From positions 1 through 28,771 of the forward strand of contig SVIK01000003.1 of assembly GCA_015069525.1 (NCBI GenBank): a DNA stretch of 28,771 bases, written 5' to 3'. Positions 8,692-15,619 of the stretch are shown one piece after another. The notes under the pieces are model-generated. The model was not told the DNA's origin and searched no databases. It saw only the letters and a program-made list of their open reading frames with translations. The position numbers and the translations under genes were made by a program. The first letter of the stretch is position 1. Each line of letters begins with the position of its first letter. The stretch is from Clostridiales bacterium (GTDB taxonomy: Bacteria > Bacillota > Clostridia > Christensenellales > Borkfalkiaceae).

Positions 8692-9981
8692 ATGAAAAAT
8701 CAAAAAACACGCATTGAAACCACCTGCGTACAAGGCGGATATACCCCTGGCAACGGCGAGCCTCGCCAAGTGCCTATTATCCAAAGCACGACGTTTAAAT
8801 ATAACACGAGCGAGGATATGGGAAAATTGTTTGATTTGGAAGCAAGCGGATACTTTTATTCCCGTTTGCAAAACCCTACTTGCGATACGGTAGCCTCTAA
8901 AATCTGCGCGCTTGAAGGCGGTAGCTCGGCTATGCTCCTTTCCTCGGGGCAAGCGGCGTCCTTTTTCGCCGTATTCAATATTGCAAGCTGTGGCGACCAC
9001 GTAATTTCTTCTTCAAGCATTTACGGCGGTACGTACAACCTTTTCGCCGTCACCATGAAGAAAATGGGTATTGAATTCACCTTCGTAGACCCTGATTGCA
9101 CGGAAGAGGAACTGCATAAAGCGTTCAAGCCCAACACCAAAGCGGTATTCGGCGAAACGATTGCCAACCCTGCGTTGACCGTGCTCGACATTGAAAAATT
9201 CGCCAAAGTGGCGCACGCACACGGCGTACCTCTTATCATCGACAACACGTTTGCCACCCCTATCAACTGCCGTCCTTTCGAGCACGGTGCGGATATCGTC
9301 ACCCACTCTACGACCAAGTACATGGACGGACACGGCGTTGCCGTGGGCGGTTGTATCGTCGATTCTGGTAAGTTCGACTGGATGGCGCATAAAGAAAAAT
9401 TCCCCGGACTTTGCACGCCTGATGATAGCTACCACGGCATTACGTACGCGGAAAAATTCGGGAAAGAGGGAGCGTTTATTACCAAGGCGACGGCGCAACT
9501 CATGCGCGATTTTGGTTGTACGCAATCCCCGCAAAGCGCGTTCTATCTCAACCTTGGCTTGGAAAGCTTGCACGTGCGTATCCCCCGCCATTGCTTGAAC
9601 GCACAAAAGGTGGCGGAGTTTTTGGAAAGCAACGACAAAATCGCTTGGGTAAATTATTCGGGCTTGCCCTCCAACAAATATTACGCACTTGCGCAAAAGT
9701 ACCTCCCCAACGGCTCGTGCGGGGTTGTCAGCTTCGGCGTAAAAGGCGGAAGAAAGGCGGCGGAAGCGTTTATGAAAGCGTTGAAAGTAATCGCTATCGA
9801 AACGCACGTAGCGGACGCAAGAAGCTGTTGTTTGCACCCTGCAAGCGCAACGCATAGACAAATGAACGAACAAGAGCTCATCAATGCGGGCGTCCCTGGC
9901 GACTTGGTACGCCTCTCCTGCGGGCTTGAAAACTATCAAGACCTTATCGACGATATTACGCAAGCGCTTGCATCGATATAA
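8692..9981 (+). CDS. metY: O-acetylhomoserine sulfhydrylase (aminocarboxypropyltransferase) MetY
   Basis: PLP enzyme of the Cys/Met-metabolism family, 429 aa, making homocysteine (or methionine from methanethiol) from O-acetylhomoserine in the cytoplasm. It shows YFYSRLQNPTCDTVASKICALEGG, the cofactor-binding SSGQAA loop, and the Schiff-base lysine Lys209 in HSTTKYMDGHG. The length and internal segments (GLCTPDDSYHGITYAEKFG) fit MetY rather than MetB or MetC, which are nearer 380 aa. The start at 8692 is chosen over an in-frame ATG at 8650 because AGAGGAGA lies just upstream and the promoter's -10 box ends only a few bases before 8650. It is followed after 33 nt by metA, whose product supplies its substrate. 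Confidence 0.95.
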   Translation: MKNQKTRIETTCVQGGYTPGNGEPRQVPIIQSTTFKYNTSEDMGKLFDLEASGYFYSRLQNPTCDTVASKICALEGGSSAMLLSSGQAASFFAVFNIASCGDHVISSSSIYGGTYNLFAVTMKKMGIEFTFVDPDCTEEELHKAFKPNTKAVFGETIANPALTVLDIEKFAKVAHAHGVPLIIDNTFATPINCRPFEHGADIVTHSTTKYMDGHGVAVGGCIVDSGKFDWMAHKEKFPGLCTPDDSYHGITYAEKFGKEGAFITKATAQLMRDFGCTQSPQSAFYLNLGLESLHVRIPRHCLNAQKVAEFLESNDKIAWVNYSGLPSNKYYALAQKYLPNGSCGVVSFGVKGGRKAAEAFMKALKVIAIETHVADARSCCLHPASATHRQMNEQELINAGVPGDLVRLSCGLENYQDLIDDITQALASI

Positions 9982-10014
9982 CGAGCGCGTTATACTGCAA
10001 GGAGTATTTATTTT

Positions 10015-10941
10015 ATGCCTATTAAAATCCCCAACAATTTACCCGCCGTTAAAACGCTGACGGACGAGAATATTTTCGTAATGACGGAAACGCGTGCAAT
10101 CTCGCAAGATATCCGTCCTTTGCGCATACTTATCCTCAACCTGATGCCTAAAAAAATCGAAACGGAAACGCAACTTGCAAGGCTACTTGGCAATACGCCT
10201 TTGCAGGTAGAACCCACCCTCATCCGCACGAAATCGCACCAATCGAAGAACGTCGCGGAAGAACATTTGCTCGCTTTTTATAAGACGTTTGACGACGTGA
10301 AGGGCGAAAAATTCGACGGCATGATTATTACGGGCGCGCCCGTGGAACACATGCCCTTTGAGGAAGTGGAATATTGGCAAGAACTTTGCGAGATTATGGA
10401 ATGGAGCAAAACGCACGTACACAGCACTCTGCATATTTGTTGGGGGGCGCAAGCGGGGCTTTATTATCATTACGGCATACAAAAACACGCCGTACCCGAA
10501 AAGATGTTCGGCGTATTCCCGCACGAGGTAGAATATAAATCGTCTATATTATTCCGTGGGTTTGACGATATTTTTTACGTACCGCAATCCCGCCATACCA
10601 CCGTGCTTCGCGAGGATATCGAAAAGGTATGGCCCTTACGCATTTTGGCTTCGTCTAAGGAAACGGGCGTGTACGCTGTGACGACGAAAAACGGTAGACA
10701 AATCTTTATTACGGGACATTCAGAATACGACGCGGATACCCTTAAAAACGAATACCTCCGCGATTTGTCGCAAGGCAAGCCTATAAAAATCCCGTTTAAC
10801 TATTTCCCCAACGACGACCCCGCCAAGCCCCCTATGGTGTCTTGGCGCGCACATGCAAACTTACTCTTTAACAACTGGTTAAATTATTTCGTATACCAAA
10901 GCACGCCTTACGACGTAGAACAGGTAAAAGCGGAAAACTAA
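10015..10941 (+). CDS. metA: Homoserine O-acetyltransferase MetA (acetyl-CoA type)
   Basis: Cytoplasmic acyltransferase of 308 aa that activates homoserine for methionine synthesis. Catalytic residues are visible: Cys142 in HICWGAQA, and His235 and Glu237 in ITGHSEYD. Position 111 is Glu (TGAPVEHM). In this family Glu111 marks acetyl-CoA use, whereas Gly marks succinyl-CoA use as in E. coli; this agrees with the adjacent metY, which needs O-acetylhomoserine. AAGGAG lies 10 nt before the ATG. The second gene of a two-gene operon. A GCGGAA/TTCCGC hairpin overlaps the stop but has no clear T-tract. Confidence 0.95.
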   Translation: MPIKIPNNLPAVKTLTDENIFVMTETRAISQDIRPLRILILNLMPKKIETETQLARLLGNTPLQVEPTLIRTKSHQSKNVAEEHLLAFYKTFDDVKGEKFDGMIITGAPVEHMPFEEVEYWQELCEIMEWSKTHVHSTLHICWGAQAGLYYHYGIQKHAVPEKMFGVFPHEVEYKSSILFRGFDDIFYVPQSRHTTVLREDIEKVWPLRILASSKETGVYAVTTKNGRQIFITGHSEYDADTLKNEYLRDLSQGKPIKIPFNYFPNDDPAKPPMVSWRAHANLLFNNWLNYFVYQSTPYDVEQVKAEN

Positions 10942-10949
10942 TCTTCCGC
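10930..10949 (+). terminator. Weak hairpin at the end of metA
   Basis: GCGGAA and TTCCGC pair around an 8-nt loop that contains the metA stop codon. There is no run of T afterwards, so it may be a poor terminator or an mRNA 3'-end stabiliser. Listed because no better terminator follows metA. Confidence 0.3.
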
Positions 10950-10962
10950 CCTTATCGTAAGC

Positions 10963-10992
10963 TTGACAAAAAAATACGCCTTATAATAAAAT
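10963..10992 (+). promoter_or_regulatory. Candidate promoter of the Cys-rich lipoprotein / Lgt-like operon
   Basis: A perfect TTGACA at 10963-10968 is followed after 18 nt by TAAAAT (10987-10992). A perfect TATAAT also occurs at 10982-10987 but only 13 nt after the -35, too close to pair with it. Either way the leader is very short, as the ribosome site AAGGAG starts at 11000. Confidence 0.6.
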
Positions 10993-11014
10993 ACTTATTA
11001 AGGAGAACAAAAAT

Positions 11015-11671
11015 ATGAAATTGAAAAGATGGATGGTTATTACCCCTATATTCCTCGCACTTGGCGGGGGCGTAGCTTTGTTTGGTTGCACCTCTTCCGT
11101 CAGTAGCAGTAATAGTACGTATTGTAGCGATTGTGGCGCTTGTAGCAATTGTTCGTATACGATGGACGGGAATTCCTATCAATGCGGAGAATACGGTTGC
11201 TTAGGCGAAACCTTCTCCTGCAACACCGTAGGCGATTGCCTTAGCTGTTTTGGCTTGGGTTGCTCGACGATGGCAGGCAATTGCATGGAGCAAAACTGCA
11301 ACGGCGCAAGCAATAACCATGGCGTTTACCGCGAACTGCGCCTTGGCAACGATTTCGTGTACAGAAATGCACCTGAAATTTCGTATCTCCAAATGATTCA
11401 TACCCAAGACGGCGGATATTATCACGACCTCCGCGTATATACCCGCATCGAATTTTTCGACGACCTTGCTACCGACGTAAAAATTTCGGGCAACATCCTT
11501 TATAATGGCGCTGTTGTGGATACCTTCGTTTACACGCAAGACAACAACTCTAACGGTATCGTCCGCGATTATAATATGGGAATAAGAAGTACTTCTTTGC
11601 CCGCAGACGTCGTAAAAGAAGATTTATCCGTTGCTATCACCAAAATCGAAGCCACGGTATTGGACGATTGA
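11015..11671 (+). CDS. Cysteine-rich lipoprotein of unknown function
   Basis: A 218-aa protein I do not recognise. A basic start (MKLKRW), a hydrophobic core and the lipobox ALFGC give a lipidated Cys25. Residues 25-95 hold 13 cysteines, including a regular CxxCxxCxxC run (CSDCGACSNC, residues 37-46) that resembles a metal or Fe-S ligand set or a dense disulfide knot. From about residue 100 on, the sequence is cysteine-free and looks like a beta-sandwich (repeated beta strands, VYTRIEFFDDLATDVKISGN, then ITKIEATVLDD). AAGGAG precedes the ATG. It lies 15 nt before an Lgt-family gene and shares its promoter, suggesting a functional link. Anchored outside the membrane by inference. Confidence 0.85.
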   Translation: MKLKRWMVITPIFLALGGGVALFGCTSSVSSSNSTYCSDCGACSNCSYTMDGNSYQCGEYGCLGETFSCNTVGDCLSCFGLGCSTMAGNCMEQNCNGASNNHGVYRELRLGNDFVYRNAPEISYLQMIHTQDGGYYHDLRVYTRIEFFDDLATDVKISGNILYNGAVVDTFVYTQDNNSNGIVRDYNMGIRSTSLPADVVKEDLSVAITKIEATVLDD

Positions 11672-11686
11672 TAAAGGAAGCTTACT

Positions 11687-12670
11687 ATGTATCCCATCTT
11701 GAAAATCGGAGCAATTCAAATCCCTCTATTTCAAGCGCTGACGGTATTGGGCTTGCTTGCCTTTACCATCACCACAATCCTAATCTTGGAAAAGAAGGAA
11801 AAAACGCAAAGAAAAACGGTAAACCGCATTTTGCTCGTTTGTGCCTTCTCTTTCCCTATTCTCGTGGGAAGTGCGTTTGTAGCCAATTCTTTATTCCACT
11901 CGATTGCAGAGAAAAAGCTCGTGCTTGGCGGAATCACTTGGCTTGGGGGCGTTTTGGTCACTTTCCCTATTTTGCTACTACTAATCCATTTCTTTTGCCC
12001 GAGAATCAAGGGCAACGCTTTGTTTTATTTTAACCTACTTATCCCCGCCCTCGCGTTAGGACACGCGTTTGGCAGAATCGGTTGTTTCTTCGGGGGCTGT
12101 TGCTACGGCGGAATCACCGATAGCGTGTTGGGGGTTCGTTTCCCTCCGCATAGTCCTGCCGCACATCAGCAGGTAAACGAGGGGTTAATCGTTCACGGCG
12201 ATTGGAGCTTGCCCGTCTACCCCACGCAATTGTTTGAAGCAGGGTTCGAGCTTCTTCTGTTTATAGGTATGATGCTCGCTTATAAAAAACTGCGCGGACA
12301 TTTCTTGGAAACGTATTGTTTTGCATACGGCGTATTCCGTTTTTGTATCGAATTTTTACGCGGGGACAGCCGTGGCTCGGTTGGATTTTTCCTTTCCCCG
12401 TCGCAATTGATGAGCATTATTTTAATCGTGTACGGCGTACTTCTTATCTTATACCATAAACGGATAATCTTTAAGAAACTGCACGATAAAATGGACGTTT
12501 ATCAAAAGGAAAGCAAACTCTACGGCGCACACCTTGCGCACGACGTAAAATCCGTCGTGAAAAAATTGCGCGCGTTAAAAGAAGACGGCGCGTTGACGGA
12601 AGAGGAATACGAAAAGGCGAAAACGGAGCTGGAAAAACGGCTCGATTCCCCTCCACAAAACCAACAATAA
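11687..12670 (+). CDS. Lgt-family membrane protein (atypical prolipoprotein diacylglyceryl transferase) with SHOCT-like tail
   Basis: Polytopic membrane protein of 327 aa. Residues 1-260 match the Lgt fold, with several TM helices and the signature region GHAFGRIGCFFGGCCYG (125-141). Classic Lgt has GRIGNFxNGExxG; here the Asn, the second Asn and the Glu are replaced by Cys, Gly and Cys (E. coli positions 146, 149 and 151). A conserved late helix (AYGVFRFCIEFLRGD) is kept. This is the paralogue-type signature seen in a branch of Lgt homologues, so transferase activity is uncertain. Residues 289-319 (VVKKLRALKEDGALTEEEYE) form a cytoplasmic SHOCT-like helical hairpin. AAAGGAAGC precedes the ATG. 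A housekeeping lgt may exist elsewhere in the genome, so I give no symbol. Confidence 0.85.
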   Translation: MYPILKIGAIQIPLFQALTVLGLLAFTITTILILEKKEKTQRKTVNRILLVCAFSFPILVGSAFVANSLFHSIAEKKLVLGGITWLGGVLVTFPILLLLIHFFCPRIKGNALFYFNLLIPALALGHAFGRIGCFFGGCCYGGITDSVLGVRFPPHSPAAHQQVNEGLIVHGDWSLPVYPTQLFEAGFELLLFIGMMLAYKKLRGHFLETYCFAYGVFRFCIEFLRGDSRGSVGFFLSPSQLMSIILIVYGVLLILYHKRIIFKKLHDKMDVYQKESKLYGAHLAHDVKSVVKKLRALKEDGALTEEEYEKAKTELEKRLDSPPQNQQ

Positions 12671-12712
12671 AAATTTAACGCCGTTGCGGTTATCCACCGC
12701 AACGGCGTTTTT
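12662..12712. repeat. 51-bp direct repeat, copy 1 (coding end plus terminator)
   Basis: Identical over all 51 positions to 13631-13681. It begins with CAACAATAA, the last three codons of the Lgt-like gene, and continues through the terminator stem and the first T residues. The sequences differ immediately outside both ends. Confidence 0.97.
12677..12712. terminator. Bidirectional terminator between the Lgt-like gene and the XRE gene
   Basis: AACGCCGTTGCGGT pairs with its complement (ACCGCAACGGCGTT) around a 5-nt loop. A T-tract follows on the plus strand, and AAATTTTTA follows on the minus strand. It ends the plus-strand Lgt-like operon and the converging XRE gene. Confidence 0.92.
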
Positions 12713-12714
12713 CT

Positions 12715-13056
12715 TTATTTTTTTAAGACGCTTATCAGTTCGTCCACCAATTTCTTTTTATCGTCGCTTAACTTTCGATACTCATATATAAGCTGGATTT
12801 CTTCTTTCACAAATTCCTGTTCGTAATCCGTACCAACCGCCACACGCTTATAATCGCCTGAAAGCCCTAAAAGATAGTCCGTCGTCACGTCAAAGAATTT
12901 TGCCATTGTTATAATATAAGGCGCATCAGGAATACGTTTGTCGTTCTCCCAAAGCGAAATACTATCCTGCGTGACACCCAACACGTCGGCAAGCTGATTT
13001 TGCGAACAACCCATTTCTTTTCTTAATTCTTTTATAATAATCCCTATCCCTTTCAT
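12715..13056 (-). CDS. XRE-family helix-turn-helix transcriptional regulator
   Basis: A 113-aa cytoplasmic DNA-binding protein. Residues 7-62 form a Cro/CI-type HTH (LRKEMGCSQNQLADVLGVTQ, DSISLWENDKRIPD, then FFDVTTDYLLGLS). Residues 70-113 are a short charged, helical tail, perhaps for dimerisation (EEIQLIYEYRKLSDDKKKLV). The ribosome site is weak (GGGCG). The divergent intergenic region upstream contains inverted repeats of the form TTTACGAC-N5-GTCGTAAA, the nearest centred 70 nt from the start, which fits autoregulation; that is inference. The gene and its divergent partner lie between two identical 51-bp blocks, suggesting a gained or duplicated module. Not phage-like beyond the regulator type. 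Confidence 0.9.
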   Translation of the reverse strand: MKGIGIIIKELRKEMGCSQNQLADVLGVTQDSISLWENDKRIPDAPYIITMAKFFDVTTDYLLGLSGDYKRVAVGTDYEQEFVKEEIQLIYEYRKLSDDKKKLVDELISVLKK

Positions 13057-13115
13057 CTCTACGCCCTATTATATTATGTAAATTTTTCTTACGAATTTAT
13101 TTAGTATAATATAAT

Positions 13116-13136
13116 TTTACTACAAATCGTCGTAAA
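13116..13136. promoter_or_regulatory. Operator-like inverted repeat O1
   Basis: TTTACTAC-AAATC-GTCGTAAA: 8-bp arms with one mismatch and a 5-bp spacer, the same architecture as O2. It lies on the XRE-gene side of the divergent region, where it could block the minus-strand promoter. Confidence 0.6.
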
Positions 13137-13172
13137 ACACTTGACCTATGTTTATCTATCGTGATAAGATAT

Positions 13173-13195
13173 ATTTACGACATATGGTCGTAAAT
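13173..13195. promoter_or_regulatory. Operator-like perfect inverted repeat O2
   Basis: ATTTACGAC-ATATG-GTCGTAAAT: perfect 9-bp arms with a 5-bp spacer. It begins 2 nt after a possible plus-strand -10 box (13165-13170), so a bound repressor would cover the transcription start. Likely bound by the XRE protein, by inference. Confidence 0.72.
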
Positions 13196-13307
13196 AATGG
13201 AATACTACGTTTCGTCATGAGTGATTTATCGGTTTTTTGCTGTACGATGTGTGCTCGTTTTTAAAATTACTATTTTATCTTCAACAATTTTACCATTTAA
13301 AAATAAT

Positions 13308-13322
13308 ACGACAATTAGTCGT
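13308..13322. promoter_or_regulatory. Operator-like inverted repeat O3
   Basis: ACGAC-AATTA-GTCGT: perfect 5-bp core arms with the same 5-bp spacing as O1 and O2, but without conserved outer bases. It lies 20 nt before the ATG of the plus-strand gene. Confidence 0.5.
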
Positions 13323-13342
13323 TTGTGTTAAGGAAACGAACA

Positions 13343-13639
13343 ATGGATAATAGACTTTATTTTATAGAAGCTCTTTTCAATAAAAACTATAAAGAAAATT
13401 TACAACTTGTAAATAAGGACGGAGAAACTTTTTCTTTTAAGAAAATCGCCGTAAAAAAATATGCTATTTACGATAAAGAAATTACTTATTGTGTCTTACA
13501 ATTGCTTACGCCAATAGAAAACGTTGAAAAGGAAAGTTTTTTATTATACCGCGTGGATATCGATAAAATAGGCAACGCTTCCTTGCGCCACGAGTATAAC
13601 CCGTCGATTATGCAAGACGTTCTTACATCTCAACAATAA
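13343..13639 (+). CDS. Small DUF1292-like protein
   Basis: A 98-aa soluble protein. ATG 13343 is chosen over an in-frame GTG at 13325 because AAGGAA lies upstream at the right distance. The central part (LQLVNKDGETFSFKKIAVKK, then a strand with YCVLQLL, then a LLYRVDIDKIGN strand) follows the pattern of DUF1292/YrzB proteins: short all-beta proteins with a 'DGxxxxF...YxVLxP...ilrv' layout. The match is by eye and moderate. Function is unknown even for the family. It is divergent from the XRE gene and probably under its control through O2/O3. Its last three codons (CAACAATAA) are part of the 51-bp repeat shared with the end of the Lgt-like gene. Confidence 0.8.
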   Translation: MDNRLYFIEALFNKNYKENLQLVNKDGETFSFKKIAVKKYAIYDKEITYCVLQLLTPIENVEKESFLLYRVDIDKIGNASLRHEYNPSIMQDVLTSQQ

Positions 13640-13681
13640 AAATTTAACGCCGTTGCGGTTATCCACCGCAACGGCGTTTTT
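13631..13681. repeat. 51-bp direct repeat, copy 2 (coding end plus terminator)
   Basis: Identical to 12662-12712, offset 969 bp. It contains the last three codons of the DUF1292-like gene and the following terminator. The two copies bracket the XRE/DUF1292-like module. Confidence 0.97.
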
Positions 13682-13682
13682 T
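13646..13682. terminator. Bidirectional terminator between the DUF1292-like gene and tcdA
   Basis: The same 14-bp GC-rich stem and 5-nt loop as at 12677-12712, with seven T on the plus strand. It separates the converging small gene and the tcdA operon. Confidence 0.92.
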
Positions 13683-13690
13683 TGTTTGGC

Positions 13691-14377
13691 TTATTTAATT
13701 AAATCTTTTATCACTTCGCCTGCAATTGTCAGCCCCGCCATCGGCGGAACGAACGAGATACTCGCAGGGACGGGTTTTTCGCCCTCTAAAACGGACGGTT
13801 CACTCTTTATCGATTCTTCCTTCGAATAAACCACTTTTACGTGTTCTACGCCCCGTTTTTTCAATTCTCGGCGCATAACGCGCGCCAAAGGACAAACGCT
13901 CGTTTTCGTGATATCCGCCACCTCAAACGACGACGTACCCATTTTATTTCCCGTACCCATGGACGAGATGACGGGCGTTTTCACCGCCGTTGCCCGTTCG
14001 ATTATCGAAAGCTTACCGCTAACCGTATCGATAGCGTCCACGACGTAATCGTACACGGTAAAATCAAAGGGCGTTTCAGGCAAAAAGAAGAGGTTATGCT
14101 TTGTCACTACCACGTCGGGGTTGATATCCTTTACTCGCTTTGCAATCACTTCCGTTTTCGCTTGCCCCACCGTCGAGTGAAGCGCGATAATTTGACGGTT
14201 GATATTGCTTTCGCTTACCGTATCGTTATCAATCACGTCGATAGCGCCAACGCCTGCCCGAGCGAGCGCTTCTACTACGTAGCCACCCACTCCGCCGACG
14301 CCGAACACCGCCACACGGGCTTTTTTCAGTTTTTCAAGTGCCTGAGCACCTATCAGCTTTTCCGTCCTTGAAAACAT
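13691..14377 (-). CDS. tcdA: tRNA threonylcarbamoyladenosine dehydratase TcdA (ThiF/E1-like)
   Basis: ATP-dependent enzyme of 228 aa that cyclises t6A37 of tRNA to ct6A. The Rossmann-type nucleotide loop GVGGVGG is at 26-32, followed by IDNDTVSESNINRQ (the E1-like arginine region) and the family stretches VVDAIDTVSGK, SSMGTGNKMG and CPLARVMRRELKKRG. The C-terminus PASISFVPPMAGLTIAGEVI is typical of TcdA rather than ThiF or MoeB, and there is no zinc CxxC pair. AAGGAAAAGCT precedes the ATG. It lies 22 nt after the MBL gene in the same direction and is the last gene of that group. Size and motifs are normal. Confidence 0.92.
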   Translation of the reverse strand: MFSRTEKLIGAQALEKLKKARVAVFGVGGVGGYVVEALARAGVGAIDVIDNDTVSESNINRQIIALHSTVGQAKTEVIAKRVKDINPDVVVTKHNLFFLPETPFDFTVYDYVVDAIDTVSGKLSIIERATAVKTPVISSMGTGNKMGTSSFEVADITKTSVCPLARVMRRELKKRGVEHVKVVYSKEESIKSEPSVLEGEKPVPASISFVPPMAGLTIAGEVIKDLIK

Positions 14378-14399
14378 AGCTTTTCCTTTTTACGGTGTT

Positions 14400-15602
14400 T
14401 TATTTTCTATATTGAGCAAACCACTTGGTATCTTTCAAAAGAGTGGTATTGTTCGAACAACGCACCTTAATACCGTCGTCCTTAGGCAAAATGATAATAT
14501 TGCCGTTCATGGACGTATATCCGTCTTTATTATCGGCTACGATACTCGTCACGTACACCTTATCGGTATATTTGGAAACGGTTTGCGTGAACTTTTTCGT
14601 AGGGAATTGATTATCCGTATTTTCCGTGTACTCGTCGCTACCGCAACAACAGCAAACGCAGACGATTTCTGGACGAATTACCGAAAGCAACGTATCGGTG
14701 TTGGACGTTTTACTGCCGTGATGTCCCGCTTTAAACAAACGCACCTGAGGCAAATTATTGCTTTCCACCAACGATTCTTCTCCGTCTTCCTCCAAATCGC
14801 CCGTGAACAAATAATGATTATCCCCCTCCGAAAGCAACGTGCAAACGGAATAGTCGTTTTCGCTACTTGCGTCTTGTTCGTAATACTTTTGATATAAAAT
14901 ATTTAAAGTAATATCCTTTTCCGCGTCCAAGACGAACGTTCTACGCGCACCCGTCGTGGCATTTCCGCCCTTCCAGCATTCTAACGCGTCGTAAACGATT
15001 GTATCGTTCGATTGCAAATAACTTACCGCTTCTTGATATTCCTCGTATAAATTGGACGTTGCCTCGCTTTGGGAAAACTGAATAAGCGTGCCGATTTCAT
15101 ATTGATAAAAAATACCCGTACGGCTACCCTTGCCGTCGCTATTGCCTACAAAACCTGCGATATGGTCTTGATGCGCGTGGGTAGCAATTACGTATTCCAA
15201 TACGCCGTCCGTACAAAACGTATCTACGTACGCCTTAATCGTTTCCGCGCTACTCTTTCTCGAACCCGCGTCAATGAGCACTTCGGTATTGCCCGTCTTA
15301 ATCAACGTACAATCGCCCGTGTATTTATTGCCGAGCTCTAAAAAGTGAATACTTAAATCGTTCGATTTAACTTCCGTAATGTCAGCCTCGGTGAATTTCC
15401 CGCCTACGGTGTCTATATCCAAAGGATTCTCTTGCTCGTTTTGTTGCGGGATAATTTTATCCAGGAAAGAAATATGAATAATCCCTTTCCAATGCAAAAA
15501 ACAGCAAAGCCCGATAGACGCCACCAATAAAAAGATGATGACAAATACGACGGGATGTTTTTTCGCCGTTTTTTCTACGGCTCTACGTTGTTTTTTCGTC
15601 AT
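14400..15602 (-). CDS. Membrane-anchored ComEC-like metallo-beta-lactamase-fold protein
   Basis: A 400-aa protein with a basic N-terminus, one TM helix (about 17-37) and an extracytoplasmic MBL domain. Metal-binding motifs are present: HAHQDH (142-147), FTGDLEE (second Asp) and GHHGS. The opening segment LGNKYTGDCTLIKTGNTEVL resembles the C-terminal hydrolase domain of ComEC/Rec2, where it is thought to act on DNA; here it stands alone without the competence channel. A CVCCCC run follows the GHHGS block. GAGGAG lies upstream of the ATG. Natural substrate unknown: nuclease-like or another phosphoesterase. Neighbours (tcdA and an unknown gene) do not point to a role. Confidence 0.85.
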   Translation of the reverse strand: MTKKQRRAVEKTAKKHPVVFVIIFLLVASIGLCCFLHWKGIIHISFLDKIIPQQNEQENPLDIDTVGGKFTEADITEVKSNDLSIHFLELGNKYTGDCTLIKTGNTEVLIDAGSRKSSAETIKAYVDTFCTDGVLEYVIATHAHQDHIAGFVGNSDGKGSRTGIFYQYEIGTLIQFSQSEATSNLYEEYQEAVSYLQSNDTIVYDALECWKGGNATTGARRTFVLDAEKDITLNILYQKYYEQDASSENDYSVCTLLSEGDNHYLFTGDLEEDGEESLVESNNLPQVRLFKAGHHGSKTSNTDTLLSVIRPEIVCVCCCCGSDEYTENTDNQFPTKKFTQTVSKYTDKVYVTSIVADNKDGYTSMNGNIIILPKDDGIKVRCSNNTTLLKDTKWFAQYRK

Positions 15603-15619
15603 TTTTTATAACTCCTCAT

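Larger units (their letters stand above)
13057..13342. promoter_or_regulatory. AT-rich divergent regulatory region of the XRE module
   Basis: A 286-bp gene-free stretch, clearly richer in A+T than its surroundings. It holds three GTCGT-type inverted repeats (listed separately). A possible plus-strand promoter is TTGACC (13141-13146) with TAAGAT (13165-13170) after 18 nt, just before the perfect operator. TATACT- and TATAAT-like boxes on the minus strand upstream of the XRE gene (13060-13110) lack a clear -35. I see no RNA gene in it. Confidence 0.55.

Noticed and set aside
9013..9963. A 316-codon minus-strand frame opposite metY
   Set aside because: Antisense shadow of a well-supported enzyme gene.
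12715..13639. XRE plus small protein as a toxin-antitoxin pair
   Set aside because: The genes are divergent, and the small protein resembles DUF1292 rather than a toxin family. Not excluded, but not supported.
12662..13681. The two 51-bp repeats as ends of an insertion sequence
   Set aside because: They are direct, contain coding ends and terminators, and no transposase lies between them.
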